64,000 nt of DNA. It comes from Schistosoma haematobium (Eukaryota; Platyhelminthes; Trematoda; Strigeidida; Schistosomatidae). Each line of letters opens with the position of its first letter. Position 1 is the stretch's first letter. Of this stretch, positions 1-9,567 are shown one piece after another. The position numbers and the translations under genes are program-made. The stretch spans positions 30,152,616-30,216,615 of the forward strand of contig NC_067196.1 of the NCBI RefSeq assembly GCF_000699445.3, read 5' to 3'. Under the pieces are notes generated by a model. That model searched no databases, had not been told where the DNA came from, and was given only the letters and a program-made list of their open reading frames with translations.

Positions 1-462
1 ATGGATCTAACCTCCTACACGAACAGGCTTACAAACGCAATGCGTTCAGTTAAACCTGCTTCCACTCGACCTCAATCAACTGATGTTTTCGTCCAACCTG
101 ACTTACGATATAGTACACACGTCTTCGTTCGTCGAGACTCGCATCGACGACCATTCGAATCAGCATACGAAGGACCCTTCAAAGTTCTTCAACGTGAATC
201 TAAGTACTATATAGTCGATAAGAACGGAACCAACGATAGCATCAGCATCGATCGCTTAAAAGCAGCGTATTTAGAAGGAAATCCTATCTACGTCGATTTT
301 CCTTCGGTACAACCGAACGACACGACTCCGACACTTATAATACCTCATCCGACAACCAACACACACGACGATACTTCGACAGTATCCGAAAATAAACTTA
401 AAACGACGCGTTCTGGAAGAAGGGTGAGATTTCCAGAACATTTAAACGACTATTGCACGTAA
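1..462 (+). CDS. Gypsy retrotransposon Pol, C-terminal end (partial at left edge)
   Basis: The frame is open from base 1 to the TAA at 460-462 and is cut by the window edge. It reads as the tail of a Ty3/Gypsy integrase: a small basic/aromatic domain (residues ~35-95, with YEGPFKVL as in the integrase chromodomain-like end), a Thr/Pro-rich linker, and a terminal TTRSGRRVRFPEHL motif. The gag-protease ORF at 6380-8377 on the other strand ends with the closely related TTTRSGRRVHWPDRY, so both belong to related lineages (CsRn1/Boudicca-like by my recollection; not searched). The family is seen in the sequence; the lineage name is inference. Confidence 0.75.
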   Translation: MDLTSYTNRLTNAMRSVKPASTRPQSTDVFVQPDLRYSTHVFVRRDSHRRPFESAYEGPFKVLQRESKYYIVDKNGTNDSISIDRLKAAYLEGNPIYVDFPSVQPNDTTPTLIIPHPTTNTHDDTSTVSENKLKTTRSGRRVRFPEHLNDYCT

Positions 463-1241
463 GGCACTTCTCGACATTTTATAATATTTTTTTAAAAAAA
501 ACAATTTTAATATGCTTATATATTTTTATTTCTATTTAAAAAAAACAAAACAAAAAAAACAAATTTTTTTTAACGCTATTACGTGTTCATGAGTTTATTT
601 TCCTTTTTTTTTCCGCCGACATTGTGTTTTTACGCACATACGAGTGTATTTCGACATGCACTTACATTTTCTTTTTTCTCTTCCAGGACGGCTGGAAAAG
701 AACGATGACGTTTATGAGGATCCGAAATTTTCATTCTACATTTTCTTTTTCTCCTATGTTGTACCTCCGTCCCATATAGTAAGGAAAGACGACCAGACGC
801 TGCTAAATTTAGTAAGCTATCAGAAGAGTGTTTACCAACGACAAACTCGTTGGGTTTAAACTTCTGGCTGGCCACGTCTTAGGGTCGTCACTGCCCCACT
901 AGGGGTAGAGTGATCTGTAGCGGTAAATAAATCCCCAAAATGAATAGCTCTGTAAGTTTTCGACATTGGATGCTGACCATATGTTTTAGTGGACTCATCT
1001 AGCTGAAGGCGCTCGGCCAGGCATCCACACCAGATCACGTGTGGTAACGCCGTGCTCAACATCAACCGCAATCGCTAGCCAGATTAGATCAGAGAATTCC
1101 GATATACTGGTCATCGCCAAATATACTTTTCCGATCTCCTCGACTCTGTCTTTTGATTTGTCTGGGTGTGAACGAAATATATTAGAAGGTGTTACTGGTA
1201 GAAGCGCTGTCAAACACTGAATACCTGTGACTTCATCAATA
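463..1241 (+). mobile_element. 3' untranslated region and probable LTR of the left-edge Gypsy element
   Basis: Non-coding sequence directly after the Pol stop: T/A-rich homopolymer runs to about 640, then a more balanced segment (about 840-1230) unlike the surrounding A+T-rich DNA. It probably contains the 3' LTR of this element, but the partner LTR lies outside the window so no boundary can be fixed. It abuts the next element at about 1237-1242. Short open frames here on both strands are not convincing genes. Confidence 0.45.
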
Positions 1242-1942
1242 TGAAGAAATCAAAAATAACAACAAAAAATATATAAGACTCACCGAAAAGAAAAATTGTC
1301 ACTTTGGGTATATATATGAGAATATACAGTAATAATTCCAAAGGGAAAATGTTATGAGTGAATTTATTATGACTGTCAATGGATTGTTATTAATTATAAT
1401 AATCATTCCAATATGAATTTCTTTATGCTACGCTTGAGGAGAATGCAGCAGACTTTGTAGGAAAAATGGTGCGCGTTCTAAAGGCGGGTCACCAATATGT
1501 TGAGACGGCGGCTAACCAATATGTTGAGGCTAATGTCCTCAATATCTGACTCCAATAAATAATATCCCGTAAACTGAGTATTTAAGGTAGGCTTAATCTC
1601 CTAGTAGAATTGCGGATTTACTCGAGATTATTGAGAAGCCTGAACACCAGTTATAGAGATAGTTTATTGTTAATGATTAATAAAAATCCACAAGCGTACG
1701 GTGAGCAAGCACACGATGAAACAGGGTGAGTGTGTGTGTCAAAAATCCATATATATTTTTGAGAGTTAATCGGGTGTGGATAAATTATCGATTATCTGCA
1801 CATTGCAACCAATAGGAGGATAGCTTAAGGGTTAATGTACAGACATGCATTCGATCATACACACCGAAATTAACATAGTGAATTAAGAGTCTGAGTTACA
1901 ATGAATAGACAAATGATACAGTAGCCAAATGGGCTTGCCACA
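1242..1942 (-). repeat. 3' LTR of the non-autonomous Gypsy element
   Basis: This is a direct repeat of 8428-9128. It has TG at its outer start (read on the - strand from 1942) and CA at its end (1242). Identity actually extends five more bases on the left (CAATA at 1237-1241 and 8423-8427), so the inner edge is uncertain by that amount. Confidence 0.8.
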
Positions 1943-2225
1943 TAAGCTCCCATCCAGAACATTGATGTTTTTATGTACCAAAAAAAAAAATGGATTAACA
2001 TCTATGTTCGACAAAGAAATAAAGAACGGAATTGTTCTTAAAATAAAAGTACAACTCAATATGATGAGTAAGCGTTAAATTGTAATAACAGCTTGTGTGT
2101 TGAAACGTTTCATATCATGTATATACAAGTGTATATTTAACATTAATGAATTGTATAAGGTTAAAATGTAAGCATAATGATGATCCGTGGGGCCAATAAA
2201 AAAAATAGTAATCAAAATAAAGTAG
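1943..2225 (-). other. 3' internal part of the non-autonomous element, left of the nested insertion
   Basis: Non-coding sequence between the 3' LTR (ending at 1942) and the nested element. It joins 6347-6379 across the insertion once the 5-base target duplication is removed. It contains an A11 run at 1980-1990 and a purine-rich tract (on the - strand) against the LTR. Confidence 0.6.
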
Positions 2226-2230
2226 GATTT
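2226..2230 (+). repeat. Target-site duplication, left copy (GATTT)
   Basis: GATTT immediately before the 5' LTR at 2231, repeated immediately after the 3' LTR at 6342-6346. This fixes the ends of the nested element exactly. Confidence 0.85.
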
Positions 2231-2382
2231 TGTGGTGTTTGAATGAACCAATGATACCTCTGTCCTGGTTGAATGCTTGATTTCGAATTCTAAATACAAT
2301 ACATTCGTTGGTGCCTGTGTCTTCTTAATTCAATTGCGTTAATCCTGGAATTCCTAATTCATACGACAATTAGAATACTATA
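2231..2382 (+). repeat. 5' LTR of the nested Gypsy element
   Basis: 152 bases, starting TGTGGTGTTTGAATG and ending GAATACTATA. It is identical base for base, as far as I can see, with 6190-6341. It is unusually short and lacks the usual terminal CA. Confidence 0.9.
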
Positions 2383-2384
2383 TT

Positions 2385-2398
2385 GGCGTCGCGATGGT
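2385..2398 (+). promoter_or_regulatory. Probable tRNA primer-binding site
   Basis: TGGCGTCGCGATGG begins two bases after the LTR and starts with TGG, the complement of a tRNA CCA end. The position is right for minus-strand priming; the tRNA was not identified. It overlaps the first possible gag ATG (2394). Confidence 0.5.
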
Positions 2399-3401
2399 GC
2401 CTGCAATGGAAAAGTTGGATATTCATTCAACTCCTGAAGCTTTTGAGGATTATTTGGAAAGGTTCGAAATTTGGAGCATGACCAAGAAAGATGTTAAAGG
2501 TGAGAAAATTGTGGCACATTTTCTGACATTCATTGGGAGAGAAGCGTACAGCTTATTAAAAACTTTGGCATATCCAGAAAAACCTATCTCACTCCCTTAT
2601 GCAACGCTTAAAGAGCTATTGTTAAGTCATGTAAAATGCACCAGTTTTGAATGCCGTGAAAGGGCGAAGTTTCATAAGATGGTTCGTCAAAATGACCAAA
2701 AGGCTCGGGAATTCATCCTTGAATTACAGAAACAAGCTGCCAAGTGTAATTTCGGTGATCAACTTCATGTGCAACTGAGAGATCGATTAATTGCAGAAAT
2801 TAACATACCGAGTTTGGAAAGAGAGCTGTTAAAAATGCCAAACTGTTCCTTTCAAGATGCTAGAACTGCGTGTATTAACTACGAAGCAGTGAATGAACTT
2901 GATATCCAGTCGATGAAGATTTCTGTTACTTTGCTTAGTCGTCGTGATGAACTACAATCTCAGGGTCAATCAAATTTGCGTTCATTTAACAGTGATTCCT
3001 ATTCTCGTGTAAATATGAAAGGTGTTTCAACGAGGAATTACAAAGCAAATCACAAAGGTGAGATGAAGTTTGGTAAATGTTTATCATGTAGAAAGTTTCA
3101 TGCTCGCAATTCATGTGTATTTCGTAATGCTAAATGTTTTAAATGTGGTAAGGTAGGACACATTCAGTCAGTATGCAAAGCTACTGTCCATTTTGCTTCA
3201 AGCTGTACTAAATCTTGTAATTTAAATTTCAATAATTCGGATGTTTCTAGTGATCATTTATCTTTGTCTACTATTTCGAAAGGTAATGCTCATATTCAGA
3301 AGCGACTATATACATCGCTTGGTTCATTTCATGACTATTCTGGACACAGGCAGTATAGAGTCCATTATTTCATTCAAGAACTTGAAAGCTTTAGATCCTA
3401 A
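2394..3401 (+). CDS. Gag of the nested Gypsy element
   Basis: The start at 2394 gives MVPAMEKLDIH; the second ATG at 2406 is equally plausible. Residues ~10-185 form the capsid-like region (FEIWSMTKKD, FLTFIGREAYSLL, then an EFILELQKQA helix) typical of Mag/K02A2.6-like Gypsy Gags. A basic stretch is followed by a zinc-binding region: a CLSC...H...C half-motif and then a canonical CCHC knuckle, CFKCGKVGHIQSVC (residues ~248-261). The last ~20 residues after base 3331 run past the point where the protease frame takes over and are probably not native. Confidence 0.85.
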   Translation: MVPAMEKLDIHSTPEAFEDYLERFEIWSMTKKDVKGEKIVAHFLTFIGREAYSLLKTLAYPEKPISLPYATLKELLLSHVKCTSFECRERAKFHKMVRQNDQKAREFILELQKQAAKCNFGDQLHVQLRDRLIAEINIPSLERELLKMPNCSFQDARTACINYEAVNELDIQSMKISVTLLSRRDELQSQGQSNLRSFNSDSYSRVNMKGVSTRNYKANHKGEMKFGKCLSCRKFHARNSCVFRNAKCFKCGKVGHIQSVCKATVHFASSCTKSCNLNFNNSDVSSDHLSLSTISKGNAHIQKRLYTSLGSFHDYSGHRQYRVHYFIQELESFRS

Positions 3402-6201
3402 CGTTGTTGTACGACCCACTGAAGTATCAATACTGGGGATTACTGGACACAGACTGCCCATACGAGGATGTTGTGAATTGCTAATCAGAGATGATAATTC
3501 TTCATACATACCTTGTGAATTTTTAGTTAGTGAAACAGGACTGTCAATATTGGGTTAAAAGAATTTGAAAAGGCTTAAGGTGGAGTTGTCCTTCTTAGTT
3601 TCTAAAGAAAATTCTGATACTTTACTTAAAGATTTGATAGCTATGTGTGCTAAGTGCAGTGGAGGTATGAAAATTAAGGCTATAAAACTTCAAGTACAGG
3701 GTGATCCCGTCTTTCTTAAAAGACGAATAATTTCTTATGGTCTTCGAGAAGCAGTACATAAGACATTAAACGATTTGTGTGTGAAAGGCATAATTGAACC
3801 AATTCAGCCTTCAGCATGGGGTACTCCTATCGTTACGCCACTGAAGTCGGACGGCAAGACCCCTAGAATTTGTGGTGACTATAGATTAACTCTGAATTCC
3901 CGTTGGTTGAAGCAAACGTGCACGACGGTAGAAGCTGAAGATGTTCTAAATCGACTTCATGGTTCTAAAGTGTTCTCGAAAGTTGACCTAAAAGATGCTT
4001 ATCTTCAAATTCCTTTAGATGAATCTTCATCTATTTTGACGACAATTAACACTCCTTTTGGTCTGTTCAAATACAATTTCCTTCCATTTGGTCTAAGTTG
4101 TTCTCCAGCCATATTTCAGGAAGTTATGAATAAAGTAGTTAGTGATCTTGAAGGTGTTGAAGTTTATCAAGATGATCTCATTGTTCATGGCTCTAATAGG
4201 GTAGTTCATGACCAGAGACTTATTGCTTTATTGCGTCGTTTAATTGAGAAGAATATAACAGTGAATCCAAATAAGTGTTCATTTTGTGTATCTAGTTTTG
4301 AATGCCTTGGATACCTAGTTGATGGTAATGGTTTTAGACCAGATATGAAACGACTAGCTCCACTGACTAATGCACCGTCTCCGAAAAATCTTACAGAATT
4401 ACGTTCACTAGTGGGTGCTCTTCAATACTATTCCCGTTTTATTCCTAATTTTTCTTGTCGTGCAAATTGTTTATATAATATTTTAACATCCAATTCATTC
4501 AAATGGAATGAGGAACAAGAGTCATGCTTACGAAGTCTGCTGAAGTTTCTTCAAAGTGATGCTGTTCTTCGAACGTACTCCCCTAATGTACATTCTGTGC
4601 TTATTACTGATGCATCACCTGTGGGAATTGGTGCAGTTTTGAAACAGAAAGGTAGACCAGTTATTTGCGTTTCACGCAAACTTACTGTTACTGAACAAGG
4701 TTATTCACAGACTCAGCGAGAAGCATTAGCTGTGTTTTGGGCTGTTAAAAGACTTCATAAATATTTATTCGGAAAGAAATTCACTATTGTTACTGATCAT
4801 GAAGCTTTAAAGTTTATTTATCATCCCGAAAAATCCTTAGCACGTTCCTCAGCAGCTATGGTTCAGCGATGGAGTATTGCTTTGAGTGCATATGACTATA
4901 CAGTTCAGCACAGAAGTGCCAAACAGATTCAACATGTTGATTACATTTCTCGACAGTCATTACAAGATAAACCTATTAATACTTCGGATTGTTTGTTAGT
5001 GCAACCTTTACCAGTGAGACGTTCAGATCTCATTAGAGAAACTCGTAGATATTTTGGATGTATACTCAGTGCTATAAGGAAAGGTTGGAATGCTAATTTG
5101 AAACGAAGATTTCCTATCTATTTTTCAAAGCGGGATGAGCTATCTACTACTCCTGATGGTATTCTGTGTTTAAATGATCGTGTTGTCATTCCTCCTTCAT
5201 TGCGTAAATCTGTTCTTGAAGATCTTCATAGTGGTCATTTAGGTGTTGAGAAAATGAAGTCCTTGGCAAGGCTCACATGCTGGTGGCCAGAGATAAATGC
5301 AGATATATGTCGTACGGCAAACAATTGTGAGAAATGTCATCAGTTGAAAAATCATCCTTCGAAGTGGGTGCCATGGCCAGTATCGTCTGAGGCCTGGCAG
5401 AGGATTCATGCTGACTATTGTGGACCATTTCTTGGTACATACTACGCACTAGTAGTCATTGATTCTTTTTCAAAGTGGCCTGAAGTTTTTTTCACAACTT
5501 CACCAAATTCTGATTTCACAATACAAGCATTAAGAAAGGTGTTTAGTCGAGAAGGTGTTCCCTTGGTGTTGGTGACTGATAATGGCTCACATTTTGCTGC
5601 AGATGCAGTCACTACCTGGTTGAACGGTATAGGGTGCAAACATCTATTTACTGCTCCCAGACATCCGTGTTCTAATGGGCAGGCAGAGAATTTTGTTAGG
5701 ACATTAAAGACTGCTATTGATTCTATAGCCCCCTCAACATTTAATGAGCTGGAGAGGGGAGTAGATACCTTTCTATTGCAATATAGAAATGCCAAACATT
5801 CGGTGACGAAGGAGACTCCAGCGAAGCTATTGAAAGGAAGAATTCTTCGGTCGAATATGAGATGTCTGGAGTCTGCAGAAGTTACATACTATCGAGGAAA
5901 TGATCTTCGACCATCTACGGGTATTGTTCTGAAGAATGTCGGAAAATCGATGGTGCGAATTCTAGACATCGATGACTTAAGTACACACAGTCGACATGTA
6001 GATCAAATACAATTTCAGGAACCAGGTGAGTCAGTTCCAATTTCGATTGTTAATTCTAATGCTAATGAGCATATTCTAGATAATACAGAATCCTTATCCA
6101 ATACAATGTCAGACAGACTCAGGATGAATTTGAGAAGAAGACGTACGATTGATTACAAACACCTAGACTCCAATTTAAGCTGTGGCGGATGTGGTGTTTG
6201 A
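3241..6201 (+). pseudogene. Protease-RT-RNase H-integrase (Pol) of the nested Gypsy element, with one in-frame stop
   Basis: The frame is +1 relative to gag. The protease motif ILDTGS is at 3337-3354. After LSILG a TAA at 3556-3558 interrupts the frame, and the same frame continues for 878 residues to 6201. Reverse transcriptase: FSKVDLKDAYLQIP and the catalytic YQDDL. RNase H: LITDASPVGIGAVL with TDHEALKF. Integrase: an HHCC zinc domain (HSGHLGVEK...NCEKCHQ), then the catalytic Asp in HADYCGPF, Asp in TDNGSHF, and Glu in NGQAENFV. All catalytic residues are present, so the enzyme domains are intact apart from the stop and the frame change. Shorter - strand frames here are shadows. Confidence 0.9.
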
Positions 6202-6341
6202 ATGAACCAATGATACCTCTGTCCTGGTTGAATGCTTGATTTCGAATTCTAAATACAATACATTCGTTGGTGCCTGTGTCTTCTTAATTCAATTGCGTTA
6301 ATCCTGGAATTCCTAATTCATACGACAATTAGAATACTATA
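6190..6341 (+). repeat. 3' LTR of the nested Gypsy element
   Basis: Identical to 2231-2382 at an offset of 3959. The Pol stop codon (TGA, 6199-6201) lies inside it. Confidence 0.9.
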
Positions 6342-6346
6342 GATTT
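6342..6346 (+). repeat. Target-site duplication, right copy (GATTT)
   Basis: Matches 2226-2230; it flanks the nested Gypsy element. Confidence 0.85.
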
Positions 6347-6379
6347 TTATGAGTTATAAGAGTAGTCTCAGGATTTGGT

Positions 6380-8377
6380 CTAGATAAATATGGTGGTTGC
6401 TACATACCTATCTGGCCAATGTACTCTTCTTCCTGATCTTGTTGTAGTTTGTGCTGCTGCTGAACTTTGATTTGAAGTGTTGTTTGTTGCAGGTAGTTTG
6501 AATGGTGCTTGCTCTGCTGCAGGTTTAGACGGTTTTATACGGTTAGATTTTGATGAATCAGTTGACCGTTGTTGCGATACACTTGAAACACCAACTGATG
6601 ATGAATGTGATGTTTGACAGGTAACCGAATAATCGCAAACAGGATCAAAAACTCCTGATGTCGCTGGTGCTGATAAACGTCCCGTCGGATATATCATCAA
6701 GAGGGGATATCCGACAGCTGACAGAAATGAAGGCGAAAAGAAAGAAGTCTGGGGTACTGACCCATGGAGTGGAATAGGAATCAGGTAAGGCACGTTGTTA
6801 AGCTTCCCCGGGACCAAACGACCATGAGTTGTTATGCGACCCAAGTTTGCAGCCTGACTGATGTCACTTGGACCCCATAAGTTGGTTGGAGAGTACATTT
6901 GTTCTGAATTTTTGGGGCCAGGTATGCCACGGTTCGCTGCTGATACAGGTGTGCCAGATGTCTGCTGTGGGCGTTGAGGGCGACCAGATTTTGAGTACTG
7001 CATATGGCGAACGGACGGACGTGAGGACACTGGTGGACCTTCTGTCTTTATGTGCTGTACGACGGTATGCGTCGGTTTGTCGTGTTTGAAACTCGGTCGT
7101 AATAAGTCTGGAAACTGATTAAGTAAATTGACGTATTTGTCGTTCTCGTGATGAGGTTTAACTAATAAATGTATGGAAGTCTCATTTGATATAATTCCTC
7201 TAATTTCCTTTCTCTGTTCGGCAAGGACAAGTTTCCTATTTCTGACGTCTACCAGTATTTTGTGGAATTGCAGAAAATCAATACCGATTATTGGAACGAG
7301 GACGTCCGCTATGATGAAACTCCAGGAAAAATTAGATTTAGGACCGAAATTTAATTGTAATCGCCTTTTGCCGTACGTCTTGATGTCAGACCTATTTGCT
7401 GCTTGTAGTTTTAGTTTGGGGTCAGGTGTGTTTTTCTCGAGTGCAGTAGGTGGTACTACACTAACCTCTGCCCCAGTATCGACTAAAAACTGTGTGCCGG
7501 TTCTTTTGTCTGTAACATATAATAGACGGCTGTCTTGAGAGTTGTGGTCAGTGAGTGCAGTCGTCATTAACCGGCGGTCTTGACGTTCCTTTTTCTGTGT
7601 GCTTGCAAAGTTACAAGGCGGAGTACATTTTCTAGCTTGTTTGCCATATGTTCTATGGCACCAACAAATGTTGTGTCTAGTAGTGCTTGCACTACGTCGT
7701 CTACGGCTTGTGGATGTTCCTCTACGCTTAATGTGGGAGGCATTCAATAATTGGATCTGAGCTATCTGTTTGGTAAGGGCATCAACTGTTCGTCTTACCT
7801 CGGCGATCTCGTCAGTTGAGCTTGATTGTATGTGAGATACAGAGTGAGTCTTAGACCGCTCGTAAATTCTGTCGGTCATATGTGCTAGACTAACAAAATC
7901 GCCATCTTCGTCTCCAATTGCAAGTATCTGTTGAATGTTTTGAGGGAGACGTCTGAGCCACAATTGATATAGTAGACGTTTGTCTACTGTACGATTTCCT
8001 AATAAGTTTGTCATGTAGCGTTTTAACTGTGATGGTGAACTGTCACCTTGCTCCACATTAGCTAAAAGTTGATCGATTGTCTGTTGGTCTGTGAGAGATG
8101 TGAAACGAATGACCTCTCTTTTTAGACAATCGAATGGTGAGTTAGGATCCGGCTTAAAAATGACATCAGGCACTTGTTCAATGACGTCGTCCGGCAGCAG
8201 TGAGTTTGCGTAACTAAATTTCGTACTGTGATTTGTGATTTTGTTTGCAACAAAAAAGCTTTCTAAGCGAGCAAACCAGAGTTCAGCCTTTCGTGGATTA
8301 AAAATAGGTAAAGGTACAGAAATGGCACCTACGGAAATAGATTTAGATGATAGGCTTAGCGAATTATCAACTGACAT
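6380..8377 (-). CDS. Gag-protease polyprotein of the non-autonomous Gypsy element
   Basis: About 665 residues if started at the ATG at 8375-8377 (MSVDNS); the frame is open further upstream into the LTR, but that part is an implausible hydrophobic run. Residues ~15-200 resemble the Gag of CsRn1-type elements (PRKAELWFARLESFF near the N-terminus). There is a basic stretch with a poor CCHC, then an aspartic protease with the active-site motif DTGAEVS and a flap and C-terminal IIGIDFL. The start of the reverse-transcriptase spacer (TEGPPVSSRP) is followed by a Ser/Pro/Gln-rich segment in place of RT, RNase H and integrase, and the protein ends in the same RSGRR tail as intact Pol. The RT-integrase core is therefore deleted with the frame kept open. 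The stop lies 33 bases from the nested insertion. Confidence 0.75.
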   Translation of the reverse strand: MSVDNSLSLSSKSISVGAISVPLPIFNPRKAELWFARLESFFVANKITNHSTKFSYANSLLPDDVIEQVPDVIFKPDPNSPFDCLKREVIRFTSLTDQQTIDQLLANVEQGDSSPSQLKRYMTNLLGNRTVDKRLLYQLWLRRLPQNIQQILAIGDEDGDFVSLAHMTDRIYERSKTHSVSHIQSSSTDEIAEVRRTVDALTKQIAQIQLLNASHIKRRGTSTSRRRRSASTTRHNICWCHRTYGKQARKCTPPCNFASTQKKERQDRRLMTTALTDHNSQDSRLLYVTDKRTGTQFLVDTGAEVSVVPPTALEKNTPDPKLKLQAANRSDIKTYGKRRLQLNFGPKSNFSWSFIIADVLVPIIGIDFLQFHKILVDVRNRKLVLAEQRKEIRGIISNETSIHLLVKPHHENDKYVNLLNQFPDLLRPSFKHDKPTHTVVQHIKTEGPPVSSRPSVRHMQYSKSGRPQRPQQTSGTPVSAANRGIPGPKNSEQMYSPTNLWGPSDISQAANLGRITTHGRLVPGKLNNVPYLIPIPLHGSVPQTSFFSPSFLSAVGYPLLMIYPTGRLSAPATSGVFDPVCDYSVTCQTSHSSSVGVSSVSQQRSTDSSKSNRIKPSKPAAEQAPFKLPATNNTSNQSSAAAQTTTRSGRRVHWPDRYVATTIFI

Positions 8378-8427
8378 GGTACGAAGGAGCAATAATAATA
8401 ATAAGCTGAGGTTTGAAATATGCAATA

Positions 8428-9128
8428 TGAAGAAATCAAAAATAGCAACAAAAAATATATAAGACTCACCGAAAAGAAAAATTTTCACTTTGGGTATATA
8501 TATGAGAATATACAGTAATAATTCCAAAGGGAAAATGTTATGAGTGAATTTATTATGACTGTCAATGGATTGTTATTAATTATAATAATCATTCCAATAT
8601 GAATTTCTTTATGCTACGCTTGAGGAGAATGCAGCAGACTTTGTAGGAAAAATGGTGCGCGTTCTAAAGGCGGGTCACCAATATGTTGAGACGGCGGCTA
8701 ACCAATATGTTGAGGCTAATGTCCTCAATATCTGACTCCAATAAATAATATCCCGTAAACTGAGTATTTAAGGTAGGCTTAATCTCCTAGTAGAATTGCG
8801 GATTTACTCGAGATTATTGAGAAGCCTGAACACCAGTTATAGAGATAGTTTATTGTTAATGATTAATAAAAATCCACAAGCGTACGGTGAGCAAGCACAC
8901 GATGAAACAGGGTGAGTGTGTGTGTCAAAAATCCATATATATTTTTGAGAGTTAATCGGGTGTGGATAAATTATCGATTATCTGCACATTGCAACCAATA
9001 GGAGGATAGCTTAAGGGTTAATGTACAGACATGCATTCGATCATACACACCGAAATTAACATAGTGAATTAAGAGTCTGAGTTACAATGAATAGACAAAT
9101 GATACAGTAGCCAAATGGGCTTGCCACA
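8428..9128 (-). repeat. 5' LTR of the non-autonomous Gypsy element
   Basis: Near-identical copy of 1242-1942. Read on the - strand it starts at 9128 and leads into the gag start codon at 8377 after about 50 bases. Base 9129 onward no longer matches the other copy. No convincing TGG-type primer-binding site follows it. Confidence 0.8.
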
Positions 9129-9316
9129 CAGTGCATTATATCAAGAATGAGATCTATCTAACATTAAATACGAAGGTGATTTGAAACAGTAAACTGACCT
9201 CTAGTGAATAAACTGTTTAATATTACCTTTCAGGGCAAGGATATGAAATCCGACAGTTAGAAAATACATGTCGTGTTATTATTCATAGTAAAGGGAATAC
9301 ACCCATTAAGGCATTA
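9129..9316. other. Intergenic, nothing recognised
   Basis: A+T-rich flank to the right of the Gypsy LTR; no motif seen. Confidence 0.5.
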
Positions 9317-9567
9317 AATAAGAAAGATTAGTTCAGCGAAGAGTTCTCCTCTTTTCGGCGAATTCATTTTCAAAGCTGTACAATCGCAAATATATATACT
9401 TATTTTTACAGGATGATAATGATACTGATAATAGACTTCTGATTGACATGGTGACAGTAAGGTTATTATCATCCTGTAAAATAAGTACATCTCTTTGTGA
9501 TTGTACAGCTTCGAAAATGAATTCGCCGAAAAGAGGAGAACTCTTCGCTGAACTAATCTTTCTTATT
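9317..9567. repeat. Large inverted repeat (hairpin), arms ~105 bases
   Basis: The left arm 9317-9424 and right arm 9463-9567 are complementary with a few mismatches and one-base indels. The segment around TTCTCCTCTTTTCGGCGAAT (9344-9363) is matched exactly by the complement in 9520-9545. The loop is about 38 bases. The open frames in it (9448-9684 +, 9553-9756 -) are side effects. It could be a fold-back mobile element or a hairpin-RNA source. Confidence 0.85.

Larger units (their letters stand above)
2231..6341 (+). mobile_element. Full-length Ty3/Gypsy retrotransposon nested in the - strand element
   Basis: The 4111-base element is bounded by identical 152-base LTRs and the GATTT target duplication. 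Order: LTR, primer-binding site, gag, protease, reverse transcriptase, RNase H, integrase, LTR. That order (integrase last) is diagnostic of Ty3/Gypsy. Two breaks interrupt the coding path: a +1 frame change between gag and protease near 3328-3334 and an in-frame TAA at 3556-3558 between protease and RT. With identical LTRs these are either very recent mutations or recoding sites. Pol runs 12 bases into the 3' LTR. Confidence 0.92.
1242..9128 (-). mobile_element. Non-autonomous Gypsy element (LTR-gag-protease-LTR), split by a nested insertion
   Basis: Two direct repeats, 1242-1942 and 8428-9128, sit at a constant offset of 7186 bases with no indel and only two mismatches that I found (both near the left end), so the insertion is recent. 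In - orientation each LTR begins TGTGGCAAG and ends TTCTTCA. A purine-rich tract lies just inside the 3' LTR at about 1943-1955. The internal region holds one ORF (6380-8377) with gag and protease but no recognisable reverse transcriptase, RNase H or integrase. After subtracting the nested element the unit is only about 3.8 kb, so it must be mobilised in trans. No target-site duplication is visible at 1237-1241 versus 9129-9133. Confidence 0.75.

Noticed and set aside
630..1213. Several 70-80 codon open frames on both strands
   Set aside because: They lie in the 3' region of a Gypsy element, have no domain, and overlap one another.
5442..5795. 117-codon - strand frame
   Set aside because: Exact shadow of the integrase coding region on the + strand.
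6868..7538. + strand frames of 73 and 121 codons
   Set aside because: Shadows of the - strand gag-protease ORF.
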